Below, in pieces: positions 1-13,550 of a stretch of 64,000 nt of DNA (positions are counted from its first letter, which is position 1; the number at the start of each line of letters is the position of its first letter). Both the position numbers and the translations under genes were made by a program. The DNA lies in contig OY718804.1 in assembly GCA_963070105.1 (NCBI GenBank), positions 620,001 to 684,000 on the forward strand, given 5' to 3'. The notes below the pieces were generated by a model that saw nothing but the letters and a program-made list of their open reading frames with translations, did not search any database and was not told the origin of the DNA. Origin of the DNA: Litomosoides sigmodontis. Lineage: Eukaryota > Nematoda > Chromadorea > Rhabditida > Onchocercidae.

Positions 1-379
1 ACGCTGCAACATACCAATTAACAGTCTCAAAATTCTTACTTCATTATCAGCTATCATGGCCCAAATGAAGCATTTAAAATCGTAATTTAAAACATTTAAC
101 GTACAGCAATTTTAATGAAAATTCTATGCACTATTCTTCCACTTTCATGTTAGTTCGTTGGTTTACACATGTCGTTTTCATAGAGTTGTACCGAAGACAA
201 CCATAATTTTTCACTTTCTTTGCAGGTAACACTGCGAAATATGACATGAACTCCCTCCCTCCTCATTTTTCGCCATATCAATGCTCAGTAAACGGATAAA
301 TGATATCCATAATAAACGCTTATTTTCACAGTTGAAAATATCTGGTGAATTAATTGACAACAATAGATGATAGACATAC

Positions 380-3187
380 ATTCCATATAATAAGCTCTCC
401 AGATGACGTTGTTTAAACGTATTCGTTGTTTCCAATGTAATCGTAACCCTTTGAAGTCTTTCCATTTTGGTGTGGTCATTTTGCTATAAAGAAATCATAT
501 GAAACTTAAAGCACTATATCTTTACAATGAAATTAATCAAAAGATAAACTGAAAAGATAAACCTATAGATGAATACCACTGGAGTATGTTCTACCTATTC
601 ACATTATCTTCGTATGGCACGTAAAAAACATGATATTCCCACGAGTTTTGAAATAAATAAAAGTAATCTAATATATTTTTGCATAAAAGAATTAACTAAC
701 TTGTAAATTATGTCTGTGTTCGTGTTAAGATAGAAATAAAGGATGGACAAAACAATTCCTGCGAGCTATATTCAATTTTCAAAGAATTGAAAATAGCAAC
801 ATAGCAGCAATTATTCGGTTCCTTTATCAACAAAGGGCGCGATTCAACCGCATCAGCAAGAGCAAGAGAGAAAAGCTTATTTTGGACAAAATATTCTCGG
901 CTAATATTTCCTAAACCATAATAAACATGTGCCGCGGAAGCGTTGTTCTCTTTATGTGACGCAGACAGCCTGATCGACTAATGCAGTCAGTGAAACACCG
1001 AGTTGATGAATTTATAATTAGCGAATTCATATCAAGATAAATCACTGCTGGTATTGCTACTGGCTTGTGCTACAGGCTTAGGTCACAAACAGCTTATTTG
1101 TAATTGCTTGGCCAACAGACTCTCGCTTTGGCTTTAAAGAGTAGGACTTTTAAAATATCTCACGAATGACCTACAACTTTATTACAATAAATTTCCCACA
1201 TTTCACTTGCAGTACATCACATATTTCTTAAAGCATATTTCAAAACTGCTCAAAAAAAAGTGCATCGGATAAACGCGAAAAGCAATGAGAAGATTCGTCA
1301 AAATTAATCAGAACATAGCATTCAAGCGTGAAAACCACTACAATATTGCGAGGACGCCTCATCTTTTAAATATTTAACTAAATGTACTTCAAAAAGAGAA
1401 GCAAATTTAGAGCATTAAATAAAAAAGAGCTAACTTATAAGCCACTTTGATGCATTTGTTCAATTTATTCAAAGATACATCGATCGCTATTGACTGTGTC
1501 CTTTTTGGACCAAATTTGTAAAAAGTAACCGGCTTTTCATCCTAAAAAATTAAAATAATTTTTGCTTTTAATTAAAAAAGCGCGAAACGACTCATAAAAA
1601 ACTATTCCATTATTTTTGTTCTTGAAAATGTGTTAAAACACATATCGCATCACCTGCATAATTTCCCAATTTTTTGAAAATTTAAGTTAAAGTTTCACAT
1701 TATGTAAGGTTGGAAATGCCTCGAGTATGCTTTAAAAGAAAATTTTCCATTCCATTATTCAACTTGAATTACAGTAGCTTCTTTTCCTTCAAAAAAAATG
1801 ACTGAAAATAATCTACTAGCTAACATGATATGAAAAAGTAAAGAAAAAACTAAGGAAATAATAGAACGAAGTTTGAAGAACGATCTTTTCTGAACAGCAT
1901 TTTGGTGTACCAAAAAAATAGCACTATGTCAGTTGTTGAACAATTTATTCTAATCTACGAAGTGCAGAATGTTCTAAAAGACAAAGACTAATTACACATC
2001 TTAAAAGTCAACATTAAATATCTCACAGGAACAATTAAGAAAATTTTTTAAATTTATTATAGAGGAAGGCATGGATAGAGCGGTAAATCAAAATTTTTGT
2101 CCTAATTCTGATACAAAAAAGTTGATGAGATTGCTTCCGAAATAAAACTGCAAAAAACCGAAAACCGCTCTCCTCTTATCTGTTTCAACTGTGGCAAAAT
2201 CCATCCAAATTAAATTGTCATTTAACAACATTGTAAAATCTTCGCAAAAATTCACTATGTAAAAAGGCATCAACTTAATAAAACTTGCTTGAACACTCAG
2301 ATCACGTAAATCCTGAACCTTTTGCTCGTCATCTTGTATACGCTCAGCGACATCGTCCTCAACAACAACCTAAAAAAATATGCATTAATTTTAAACAGAA
2401 TACAATCTGAATACCTGTCGCTTGTCGTCGTTTGCTTCTTGGTAGAAACTTTAAATCATAGAGAATAACAAAGAAACCACCAAATTTTCCGGATTTTCTT
2501 AATATTGCAATAAGCTAATGTAATTATCTAGCTATTCGAACTCAAATCAAATAAATTAAGCGGGAGAAATGTGGCACATTTGATGAAATTAGGCATATAA
2601 AAACTGTTTGCCTTTTATGCTCTGTTTAAAAATTCATATTTTTTCCCTTCTTTGAATGCTAAATTTGACAAAAATTTTGTTGGAAATTTTCGAGATGTCT
2701 GAATGAAGATATTCAATAAAGTGAAAGAAAAGAAAAAAAAACTTGATTGATTCAAAGAACTAGCACTTTTAGTTCAAGGATATATAAATCCAAAATAATT
2801 ACCGTAATAGCTTAATCCATCTAATATGGCACTAACTAAATGATAACACCAAAAATTCCACTCTTAATTTAGTTACCAATCATTAATTAATGCGCCTCAT
2901 ATTCAAAGGTTTTGATAAAATAGAAGCAACGTAGGGTAATTATATCAATGATAAACTAACAGCAATCACATGACCACTCTATCTTCTTCTCTGATTATTA
3001 AATCACTCTGCTCACTTTCATTTCCATCGACATCAGCAGAATTCAACACCATTTACATCATTACAAAAAGACAAGCACAACGAACTCTAATAACTTCTTC
3101 ATCAGGTAACAATTCGTCACTATGCGGATTGGAAGTCATGAAATGACCGCTATGGATCGGTTCTTGCGACGATGATTTCGATGTCAT
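380..3187 (-). CDS. mml-1: Mondo/ChREBP-type bHLH-ZIP transcription factor, N-terminal part (partial at left edge)
   Basis: Five minus-strand exons can be joined in phase: 3057-3187, 2415-2448, 2319-2369, 1435-1541 and 380-483. The start is ATG 3187, shortly after an acceptor-like site at 3247. Residues 9-21 (IHSGHFMTSNPHS) match Mondo conserved region I. After an acidic linker (VVVEDD, IQDDEQK) comes FYKFGPKRTQSIAIDVSL, and then PKWKDFKGLRLHW and RIRLNNVIWRAYYME, the hallmark of Mondo conserved regions II and III. In the family these N-terminal regions bind CRM1 and 14-3-3 and keep the factor cytoplasmic until sugar phosphates rise; with Mlx (C. elegans MXL-2) it then activates metabolic genes. 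The bHLH-ZIP C-terminus lies beyond position 1; a possible next acceptor is at 4-6. Identity is secure from exons 1, 4 and 5. The junctions around exon 2 are less certain because its acceptor is poor. Confidence 0.85.
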
Positions 3188-3246
3188 TTTATTCAGTGAA
3201 CGATATTCTCCATCGTATCGTACAAGTTGTCAAAAAGCCATTCGTC

Positions 3247-3248
3247 CT
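3247..3248 (-). other. Acceptor-like site upstream of mml-1 start (possible SL trans-splice site)
   Basis: On the minus strand CTTTTTTTCAG ends at 3247, 60 bases upstream of ATG 3187. Reading in the mml-1 frame from this acceptor meets a TGA before the ATG, so it is not a coding junction in that frame. A spliced-leader acceptor or a 5' UTR exon is the simplest reading. Confidence 0.45.
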
Positions 3249-4403
3249 GAAAAAAAGACAAGAATGAGCGTTCAAATCCGTATATTACAAAACATACGAC
3301 GACTTTCACGGCACCCAACTTAGGCAAGAGGTAAACAAAAAATATATGAAAACAACCGTTCGACATATTTTTACAAATATCAGAAAAAATTTTCTGAAGA
3401 CAAGAGAGAATTATCTCTAACAATAACTCGAAAACATATGCAAATTAGTAGAAATGACCAGTGGGCATGTGTTGTCCTTTCAGTTGTTTAGAATAAAAAC
3501 ATTTTTCCTTCTATGCTTTCACTAACACTACCAATTCAACCACTATTTTACATGGAAAAATTATCTTAAAACTGAAAATATTAGTCCTTCGCAGAGGAAA
3601 AAAAACAACAATACATCTTGCGTCATTCTCATTATGTCATTCTCATTCTATGAAATTTGCAAAGCATGAATGAAGGTTTCGCAGTGTTGTTAAAATGAAA
3701 TTGGAACATAAATTGACAAAAAAAAAAGGCAACGGAAGAGAACGAGTTCGAATGTGCTGTAACGTCATGGCAGAAAAATAAAAAACAAACCTCCATTTGT
3801 TTTCTGAACAAAATTTGAGAGTAAAAAATTTCAATTCCATGAAATGTTTCCGGAGGAAATACCAACAACATCCCTTTCCAAGCATTTAGCTTTGGTAGAC
3901 AACAAAATTCTTTCACTTTCCACAAAGATGCTTGATGGAACGAAAATTGTTGCAATACAACAACAGTTGAATTTTGAACGGAGAAAATGTACTGCATAGA
4001 TATTTTCTGCTAAATGGGAAACATTCGAATTACAATTATGTAAAAATTATAAGCATTTTAAGCAGAAAACACTTGTAATACAACCACCCTGATGATTGTC
4101 ATGCAGAAAAGATGCATGAATGAATTCCATATGATATTGACTATTAATTTAACCAAAAAGAAAAAGAAAATCAAATTAAGAAAACTAAAATTAACAGGAG
4201 ACGAGTGGTAGAGAAAAGTATCAGTAAAGTGATGGGTGATGATTGACTACTGGTAAAGGACAAAAAATAGCAAACGTTTGTGCGATAATGGTGGTGACGA
4301 TGATGATGATGATGATGTGATTAATTAATAAGATGGTAAAATGCATGGGGACAGTAAGAATGAAGAAATTGTAATAATGTAAAAATATGAACAATACGAA
4401 TAT

Positions 4404-4433
4404 TAGAGAGCGAGAGAGAGAGAGAGAGAGAGA
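4404..4433. repeat. (GA)n tract
   Basis: About 15 GA units with one interruption. It is one of more than ten similar GAGA/CTCT tracts scattered through non-coding parts of the window. Confidence 0.9.
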
Positions 4434-5469
4434 AAAGGAGAAAGAATTGCTTTTTTTTTTTAACTCTTGCACTCTTATCAATCAAATGGTAAAATCTATT
4501 GTCACTTGCTATAGATGTGATAGATTATTACAACTGCATGGCTTATGATCTTTTCAACAGTAGCAAAACGTTCATGACGTTGTATATTTTTTAAACTTCT
4601 ATATTAGATTAAAATTTTTGACTATCTCACTCTCACAATTCCAATACTCTTTTTTTCTATCAATAATCATTCTCTCACTAAAGCAAATGAAATTCAACAT
4701 TGAAAATTATTAATTGTCGAAAAGTTCTCCAACAACTTATGTGCATTTTTTCAACTATTTACGAATCTCCTCTATTAAATGATCAATTCCTTTTCGTACG
4801 ATGAGATGTGATAAGAATTCACGTACACTTCCGAACAGTTATTTGATGACTTACCAATGTGCGTGTTAGCATTTTACCATTTACAAAAAAAAAAAAAAAA
4901 ATTGTAGAAAAATTGAATGTACGTGAATTCATAAAGCACAAAGCCTCGTCTACTCCATATTTATTTGAAAAATTTGCTTTAGAACTGACCTGAGCAAATC
5001 TCGCATTATCGATCGGAAAGTGAAATACAAATATGTTTGTAACATTTGTTGTACAAGAATACAAAATCGATAATGATACATAACTTATCAACATCAGTTA
5101 GCACGCCGATGCTTCATTCCAAATTTATTCAATCATCTTTCGTTATTCAAATCTACTCTATCAGTAATTAAAAAAAAACCTGCGAAATTCGTAAAAATTT
5201 TGAAATAGTAGAACAGTTTGGGTACAAAAAGTTATAACTTTCTTTCGCAGATATATTCCTTCCACTATTTATTTCACAGTAACCTTAAAAAAATTTAGTC
5301 TAAATCCAAGAAAGAATTTATTTCATTTTGTTGATGAATGGTAATAACACATTTACTGTGGTTACTCCTACTACTTACTATCAATAAAACGATGGAGCGC
5401 AATTTTATTTCACAACCAGAAAATCAATTATTCATTAATTTACAGCAAATCTATAGATTCTCATTTTCT

Positions 5470-5614
<145 letters not shown>

Positions 5615-8600
5615 GTTTATTGCATTGAATGAGCTCTCTCAAAAAATCATCAAAGTACGAAGGAAAAAATAAATATAATTATGGAAAAATTGCTCAAAGT
5701 TTTCATTTACATTTCTCACTTCAACCAAAAAAAAGGAAACAATACGCGTCTGTTATCAAATATTTTAATAGTTTTTAATTTGCATAAAATTTGCAGCTTT
5801 TTTAAAGGAATTATAGGCTGCTCTCCTTTTTCCCCTTTTTTTGCATGATGTACAATCCTCTCTGTATTATTTGATTTGTCAAATGGAATAAAATCTACAA
5901 TCGAACCTTTTATATGAAATGAGTCATAATGATAAGCATACAGTTATTTCTTGCATATATCATTTATTTCATCGATTTAATTATTCCACCACTCATTCAG
6001 CTACAATCAAATCAGTCTTTCCACCTCTCCTCAAACCATACCAGATGTCTCGGAGGAGCAAAAAAATTCGCAGAAAGCAACGGATGAAGTGTGACTACTA
6101 CGGAGAGAAGTGTCATAACTTCCTTCTATCACCGCTGCATAATCAATAATCTCCCAAACATTTCAATAACATAGTAAGGCAAACGTTACTTGTTGATAAG
6201 CGATTTGTGGAGAGGTATGCTCGATGTGAATGATGGAAGAAGACATCATTGATCAAAATCATTATTTTTCTATTCCCTTTCTTTCTCACTCATTTTCTTC
6301 CTTGCTTCTTCTTTTTCTTTTTTTTTTTTTTTTTTTTTTTAAGGCGAACCATATTTCTTGTTTCAACTACGAACCCATTTAAGCTAACTTGCTTTCGAAT
6401 TAACAAGAATTACTTCTTGTTGCACTGCATGGGAAAATTTTCAACACTTGAAAATATCTTCTAATTTGTTTTCACATGTTGTTGATCAAGCAAGTTCAAT
6501 GAAAGCAAAAATATCACCTCGAAAAGATTGAAATTTAACGATTCCCTTGCTTTTTTTTTTAAAAAAAAATGCTATGGTTAGATAAAACTGCTTGATGCTT
6601 ACAATGATTCGAAAATGTAGACGTAAGTACATACTACACATGTACAATTAGTTTAAGTATACAAAGACAAACAAATATACACATGAAAAAAAAAACAAAT
6701 ATCCATACATACATATACAAACAATTAGCGATGATAAATTGTAAAATGAAATCCAATACCTGAGAAAGTGAGAGAGGAAAACAGGCTGGAAATGAAGAGA
6801 AAATAGCCTAACTCAAAAGAAAACGCTTTGCTGCTCATTTGTCACACCACATACCACTTACCATTTCACATTTCCGCACTATCAGAAATATTACACGAAA
6901 TGATCAACTCCATTTTCCACCAAAACATCGCCTACCTTTCAATACTTTTCATTTCTCTTGCTCTGTCAAACGGAAAATACTACTGTTTTTTCATAAGAAA
7001 ATTTAAAATGAACTTATATGTTCTCCAACAATCGCAACAACTTACGCTACTCACTGTTATGACACACCAAAAGTAATCATACCGTTATTTTATACTTTCA
7101 TTAATTATAGTGTGTGTTGGACCAAAATTTACTGTAGCAGGCGGACGTCAGGTAATTTATCCACTCTAAGAAACAGTCATTATTACAACGTACAAATTCC
7201 CATAAAACTTCCAACGAATCATAACAGATCTATTCGAAAATCGGCTATTGTGAGAGTTTAGAAATTTGAGGTTATGTATGGAGTTGTACGATAATGCCAC
7301 TAATGGTTACATTTACGAAGTATTCGGCGAACATCAGTTCTTTTAAACTACCAAATATTTTAGTTCTTTTAATTACGAAAGAAGTTTTAAAGATGATCAG
7401 ATAAAATTCTACGCTATCATCAACATGAATTATTCCTTTACTTCCTAACTGAAAGAACTACCACACGGTCAGTGTCCTTAGTTTTCCAAAATATCGAATC
7501 ATCCTCTGATTTTACAATCCAAAATTCCATAAAATTTTCCAGTCCTTTTAAATAACCAATTTTCTGTGTTCGACCTTTAATTTACATTTTTAATTCAATA
7601 CTTTACTTAACCCATTTTCTATATATCAAACTGTCCACTCGTTTTTGCTATCGCCCAGTACAATACATCATCTTATGACTTTTAATTTCTATATCGGTTA
7701 TCACTACATAAAGTTCCTTTTTCAACAACACCATTTAACTTGCCTATTCAATTCCTGCACTGCCGATGTTTCAAACTATTTTAACTCCATCCTGTAGGTC
7801 ATTTTAAGTATTCAAGAATTTCATCAATTACTCTTCACCAACAATATTCTTTCAAATATTAACTTTATTAAAGTAATGAGTAACAATCACCTTACAGAAA
7901 AATCGATAATACATTGGCTAACGAGTAAATCGAAGGCAAAGATTTGACAGATTACGTAGAAGAAATTGAAAAAAAAAAACAAAGAACACCAACGTTTGTT
8001 GACACCTATATAATGCAATGCTATTCACTGAGTAAGGTATGTTAAAACATAGCTAAACTATAATCCAATATTTATAATTTATAAATTGTCGGCCAAGTAA
8101 TGAAATGATCAAATATTACATTTTATTCCAAAAATATCATTCAGCTTAGCAAGCAAAAAAAAGACTTTGCATTGTTCACAACGATGCTTCTACACCACTT
8201 TAATAAAATGTTATGAATATGCATACGACAAAGGCTGTTCAATTCACGTCACCAAAACTGATAAACTTCTATAACATGTTTACAGCAGTTCAAATACATT
8301 TGAGAAGATAACTTTATTAACTTCACTGTTCTGCCGCTAAATCCTGTTATTACCGCTTGTAATAACTATCAACTATCATTATTTATAATTACGTGTATTA
8401 AACTACTAGTAGCACTATATTATTATTACTTTTCTATTTTTATTTTTATTATGTACAAGCACACACACACAACTATGTGTTCGAACAAGGCACACAAACA
8501 AAATGTTGAATAAAGAGGAAAACGTGCATAAATTGAAATCTTTGTACTAGCTGTCACCTGCAAATATCTGTTCTCAATCTCTCGTACGCTTCAAAATCAC

Positions 8601-9287
8601 ATGCCGCAAAAAAAACAAGTACATCAAATGATGAAGTTATCGGTAACTATATAAGTGAAGAAAAAAGAAAATAAATATGTTGCCAAGTAAATGACCAACT
8701 TTTTTTCGTCCAACGGAATCGACAACGAAGAAGCGATAAGTTATTGTTTGTGCCCTCGAAACTTACACTGAAAGTAATGGACGAATGGAACGAAGTTAAA
8801 TCGGTTTTAAAGTTGAAGAGTTGAACATCTGAGGAATGGAATCTAGCACATCGCCAATGCAAAATCGAACGAAGCCAAAAAACAACACCATAACTGAATC
8901 GCCCACTCATTCGGAATTTGCTCCGATCATGCAACGTGGATGAAACAGTCACATCCCACTGAAGGTGACTCTTTCACTTCGAGCACTAGGGCAATGGAAG
9001 GATGGGGTGATGAGACTGTTGGTAACTATCTGGAGGAAACCAAAATGCAAAAGGAAAATTACTCAATTGTTTGCCTGGATGTATTAAAATTTTTATTAAA
9101 ATATCCAATATTTATTATGCAAAGAGGTAATAGCATGCTTGGCATACTGAACAAACAAAAAATCAAAATAATATTGAAATCGGTGTGCACTTCCACAATG
9201 ACAATCCATGAAATGAGAGGTAAATTTATTGATGAAAAATAAGTGGAACAAAGGAGGAGTATGGTATTAAGGCTATGTTAAATGATA

Positions 9288-9354
9288 TCAACAGATATTA
9301 GATATGATACAACGAAAATGTCAACAGATATCAGGTATGGTACAAGGAAATATG
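9288..9354. repeat. Imperfect tandem duplication, about 33 bp x2
   Basis: The unit TCAACAGATAT followed by a TATGATACAA-like half occurs twice in succession with a few substitutions. It is intergenic and no function is visible. Confidence 0.7.
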
Positions 9355-10037
9355 AACAGGTAGTTAAATATAATACAGTTACGGTATACACAGCAGGTAA
9401 ATAGCAACACGTACGAATTATGATACAAGTATCAGCACCGACATTATATTCAGGTTATTCAGCATCAATAAAAAAGTGATAAAATTACCTGTAATCATAA
9501 ATTCACCTTGAAGAAAGCTGCGCTTCCCGTGAGCAACTGTTTAAACCGGTACCGGCAGCTTCTAGTAAATTGAAACATCAATAGCTTACGGAAAATGAAT
9601 TTAAGAAACAAAGTACAGAGCTAAAGATTTATTTAAATTTTACACTATCAAAACAACAATACTTGAAACACTCGGATCAGTTCTAACAATTGAGTACGTG
9701 GAAAACAATCCAGAAAGTTTAAAACTAATTAAAGTAGAGACGGTAGACAACTTACAACAACAATTTCCTGATCTTTAGATCACATAAATAAAAAGATTTG
9801 AAAAAAATTTTTTTTAAGTAATTTAAAAAATTGATCTCTTTCATTGCAAAGAAGGAATCAGCAAGCAGTTTGAAGGTAGTGAAAATTGAACATTATTTAA
9901 TCAAAGCTCGAAAAAATTGATTAAAAGTCTGAATGTGAAAAACTCTTCATTATCTTCATCAATTACCACATATTCAACTCAGTGTTATTGTTCAAAACTT
10001 CAGACACACATACACATTCAACGACAAGAAAAACTGT

Positions 10038-11073
10038 CTACAAATTCAGTAGCAATGAAAAACCGTACTCCAAATGAGCTTCTGTTAGTAATCTCTTCAA
10101 TTCCGTCAAATATGTTACATGTGGAAATTGAAGTTCACGAAATTTTCCAAGTCGAAAAAATGATGGATTAGCTTGCACTTCGCAATAGCGTAACACAATA
10201 CGCTGCCATCCCAGAGCACGAATTTTCTCCCAAAACTTTTCACAATCAGTCCGGTAACCTTCCAGAATAATAACACCCGGTTTTCCGGAACAGAAAAGTC
10301 CACCTAACTGATAAAGTGCTGCTGTATTTATGATCATACGTTTCTTCACTCTGCGCTTGATATGATGCGAGTAGATCCAAAATCGCGCATAATTTCTGTT
10401 ATCCGTTACTCCTGCGTCATCCGTCACTTGCACCGTCTGCTTCTCAGTCTTCGTCTATAACTCTTAATTTATTTTGAATCAGAAGACCATTGCAAATCAC
10501 TTGATATCAACTAACTCTTAGCTAATAAATTACTTTATGTAACATATAAAAAAATATGACGATTTCTAAAATTATCATTTGAAATTGAACAACCTTGAAA
10601 CGATTAATATTGTCATTAATCCATTGCATCATATCCAATGCAAGAGGTACACCGAGAGCTTTCTGATCAATGAAAGATCGGAGCTCTTGATTGAGCAAAT
10701 CACAATTGATCAATGAAGAACGAACAAAAGCAGAAGGTTTCAGGATGATAGGATATTCACTACTCAAACGTATTACAACTTCATAATTAATGCCATAAAT
10801 TTGCTAAAATATAAATTGTCTTAAATTTCTTCATCATCAGGAAAACTCTGTCTTAATTCATCGCCAGAGCGGAAAAAAACAGAGATGGGCAATCTCTACC
10901 CTCAAGAAATATCGGATATCCTGTACCTGATATAAAGTTAGCTGTGTGACTTGGCCACTTTCCGCTGGATTTTGAGGCTCATTTACTTCTAACTCTTCCG
11001 CAGTATACATTGCCTTCAGAAGGCCCAATTCATCTAACAACAGCCGTCTGCATGCTTCATTTTGATTTTCCAT
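10038..11073 (-). CDS. RWD domain-containing protein 2 family (RWD + DUF1115)
   Basis: Three exons join in phase 0: 10927-11073, 10594-10803 and 10038-10454, giving 257 residues. Residues 1-50 and the start of exon 2 form an RWD domain: MENQNEACRRLLLDELGLL, then NYEVVIRLSSEYPIILKP, which contains the YPxxxP-type turn typical of RWD folds. Exon 3 carries the DUF1115-like half: RFWIYSHHIKRR, then GGLFCSGKPGVIILEG, then FWEKIRALGWQRIVLRY. This order matches vertebrate RWDD2A/RWDD2B, which are roughly 290-320 residues, so the worm protein is slightly short. The family's biochemical role is poorly known; RWD domains usually mediate protein-protein contacts. No signal peptide or membrane segment is seen. 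The plus-strand frame at 9917-10171 is a shadow of exon 3. Confidence 0.88.
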
Positions 11074-12243
11074 TTATATCAGAAGAAAATAAAGATGAAT
11101 TAGAATTGAATTCTTCTCGCTAAAGGCTTCTACCAACGTCGCTTACGTGCACTTTACCGCAAGAAAAAATTCCGCACTACTTCATGGACTCTCTTTTGTC
11201 TCGCAACGATCAGCGGTTCCGCGACGATTAAATTTCTATTTGAACATTGGAATCGTAAGCTATAATCAATTTTATTGCATAGCTTCACTAATTTGCTGGT
11301 TTCAGTAACCTGTGATTAAAATGTGTGACACATTTGAGTTTGTTAAAAAAGTTAAAATATGAACTGGATAAGAGATAAATGCGGTATCAATTCGTTTCAT
11401 GATTAATACTATCGAAAACTAAATCTATTTAATAGAAAGTGGACTAATTATGCCGTAACTCCTACAGCACAGGTATTGTAATCAAACAAGAATGAGCGAA
11501 GTGTGAGAGTTTTATCAAGGAGATGATCAACAAACATTGAAATACTGAGAAAATTTTTTGTAAAATAACGTTAAAATTAAGCGTGGAATGATTGAATAAT
11601 TGAAGGCATTTGTTAACGCTAACAATGAAGAAAGCAACTACAGCGTAACTAAGCAACAAGGACTTTGCAAAACGAACGAGAAACATAATTAAGAACCTAA
11701 ACGTATTAAAGTTGCATTAATGCAATAACAAATGGTAGACAAAAAAGAAAAACGAAACATAAAATGATGGAAAAAAGAATGCGTGAGCACGATAGAAGCT
11801 TTGTGATTCATCAATTTAGATTAAGTTCATCTCGAAAGTTGAGGAGGAAATTCTAAGTTCAAAATTCCAGAGTGTTGACTTCTGTTTGGTCTCGAAAGCG
11901 ATTAATTCAAATATGGAAAAGGAAGCAGGATGGAAAATCAAAAGTATAAAAAACAACAACAACAATAACAACAGTGTTAACAATTCGAAAAAAACGAATT
12001 TCTGAGAAACATCTTTGTAATCAAATCGTGCTAGAACGCAGTACTAAATTACAGCTCTATGCTTCTAATCTTCCAAAAATGCTACGAACTTTCTCACGTT
12101 TCAATGAATTAAATTTTATGAAAGAAACCATTTAAATCATGAATGTGCACATTTTGCTTATTGGGTGAGGAAACATATTTTGAAACACTAGAAACATTTG
12201 CATATCAAAGAATGACATCATTGAAATTGGTCCTAAAGAGAAT
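11074..12243. other. Intergenic region, nothing recognised
   Basis: About 1.2 kb between the RWDD2 gene start and the 3' end of the next minus-strand gene. It presumably contains the RWDD2 promoter. No RNA gene, repeat array or exon with good splice sites was found. Confidence 0.6.
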
Positions 12244-13531
12244 TTATCTCCTTACCAGTTGATCGGGCACATCAGACTTAATAACTGATATGATAAACGG
12301 AATAATGGCAAGTAAAAGCAAGAAATTCAAAGTCATCGAAGCGACAAAAACATTACGCCATATTTCATAACGATATTCACAGGGTAACGGACAAGAGAAA
12401 TGCGGCACTTCTGTTTCGAGCATTTCAGTCGCTTTCTCCACATTATCTATCAGGACATCAATTACAGTGGCAATCTACAAGTGTTTAGCACGTATCAGAA
12501 GTTCAAGAACTTGATAAATTTGATTTTAGTTAGCATTTGACTAGATTAGCATCTGCTACTTATGCTTACGGATAAAAATCGTGGAATCTGAGTCACACAC
12601 GATTCATAAAACTTAATCTGGACGGGCTTGCAGGTTGACAGCAACTTGTCAAAACATTCATAAGGTTGCGTACTAAAGAAATAATATATAAAAAAGAAAT
12701 ATAAAACGAAGAAATCAGACTTACCGTTTCTTCGTCGATTACATCTTCCGGTTTTAACTTAGCAGAAAGTTTCGCAATTGTCTCTTTCTTTAGTTGTGTA
12801 TAATTGCGATACTCATACTTCCCGTGCCATTTGTACCACTGATCTGCAGCAACAACTGATTCTTTTTGTACAATTTAACATTTCATGCAAAAATAAAAGA
12901 AGTGTGAACAAGCCTTGAATCTATTATAATTAAAGAGATATCACTCAGATCCTTTTTCTGCTCTGGCTTGTATTGCCTTAGCTAGGCCTCCTACTTTAAA
13001 AGATTTTTGTGTAAATGTTACAGAGATTTTATGAACTATAACCAATGTGCATTTGAACTGCAACAAAATGTTTCAGTTCTGCCAGTAGAAGACGTTCGTA
13101 AAACTCCAATGACCCACTCAAGCACGTCAGATCGCTGTCGTAAGGAGAGCAGAGACTCCTAAAAAGTACTACAAAAGATTTTACATGAAAAATTTTAATA
13201 AATTTTCCTTATAATTAAAATCAAGACAAAAACACTTCGCACTTAGTGATCATTTGATCGCAAATAGTGCTTTAATTAACGCAATCTTCAAGAAAACCAC
13301 ATCTTGTACTTTCAAATTCACAAGCAGTAAGTGACGTGAAATAAAAGCTGACCAGTGGGATTCGTATAAGCCGAAACGTCATCACAATGGATTTTAATGC
13401 TAAATGGAAAAATAAAAGAACACACAAACTTACGAGCAACCTTTAATAGTCGAATTATCACCCGTCTGATAAGTTTCGGCTCGTATATGAGTCAAGTACA
13501 ATAATTCAAGAAAAATAGCCAACTTCAACAT
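12244..13531 (-). CDS. Unrecognised type I membrane protein with Cys-rich ectodomain
   Basis: Five minus-strand exons: 13434-13531, 13043-13158, 12725-12861, 12570-12672 and 12244-12474, about 228 residues. ATG 13531 opens a signal peptide (MLKLAIFLELLYLTHIRA). The ectodomain has paired cysteines (IKGCSSLCSPYDSDLTC, PYECFDKLLSTCKP, FYESC, HFSCPLPCEYRY) and one NYT sequon. Near the C-terminus is a single hydrophobic segment (MTLNFLLLLAIIPFIISVI) followed by a short tail ending VPDQLVRR. Exons 1-2, 2-3 and 4-5 join in phase. Exon 3 ends in phase 0 at a strong GTAAGT donor, while exon 4 needs two carried bases, so that junction is unresolved. A GTAAGG donor overlaps the last three codons, so a further exon is possible. 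I do not recognise the family; a secreted or surface nematode protein is an inference. Confidence 0.65.
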
Positions 13532-13548
13532 TAAGACACCTAGGCTCC

Positions 13549-13550
13549 CT
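13549..13550 (-). other. Acceptor-like site upstream of the 13531 start codon (possible SL site)
   Basis: The minus-strand AATATTTCAG acceptor lies 17 bases upstream of ATG 13531, a typical distance for nematode trans-splicing. No upstream coding exon needs it. Confidence 0.5.

Noticed and set aside
2088..2273. 61-residue minus frame (MMPFYIVNF)
   Set aside because: It follows the donor of mml-1 exon 2319-2369 and joins nothing; it is intronic.
8647..8952. 101-residue minus frame
   Set aside because: Composition is rich in Arg, Ser, Phe and Trp with no motif or splice partner; kept only as a weak observation on the island.
9917..10171. 84-residue plus frame
   Set aside because: Antisense shadow of the last RWDD2 exon.
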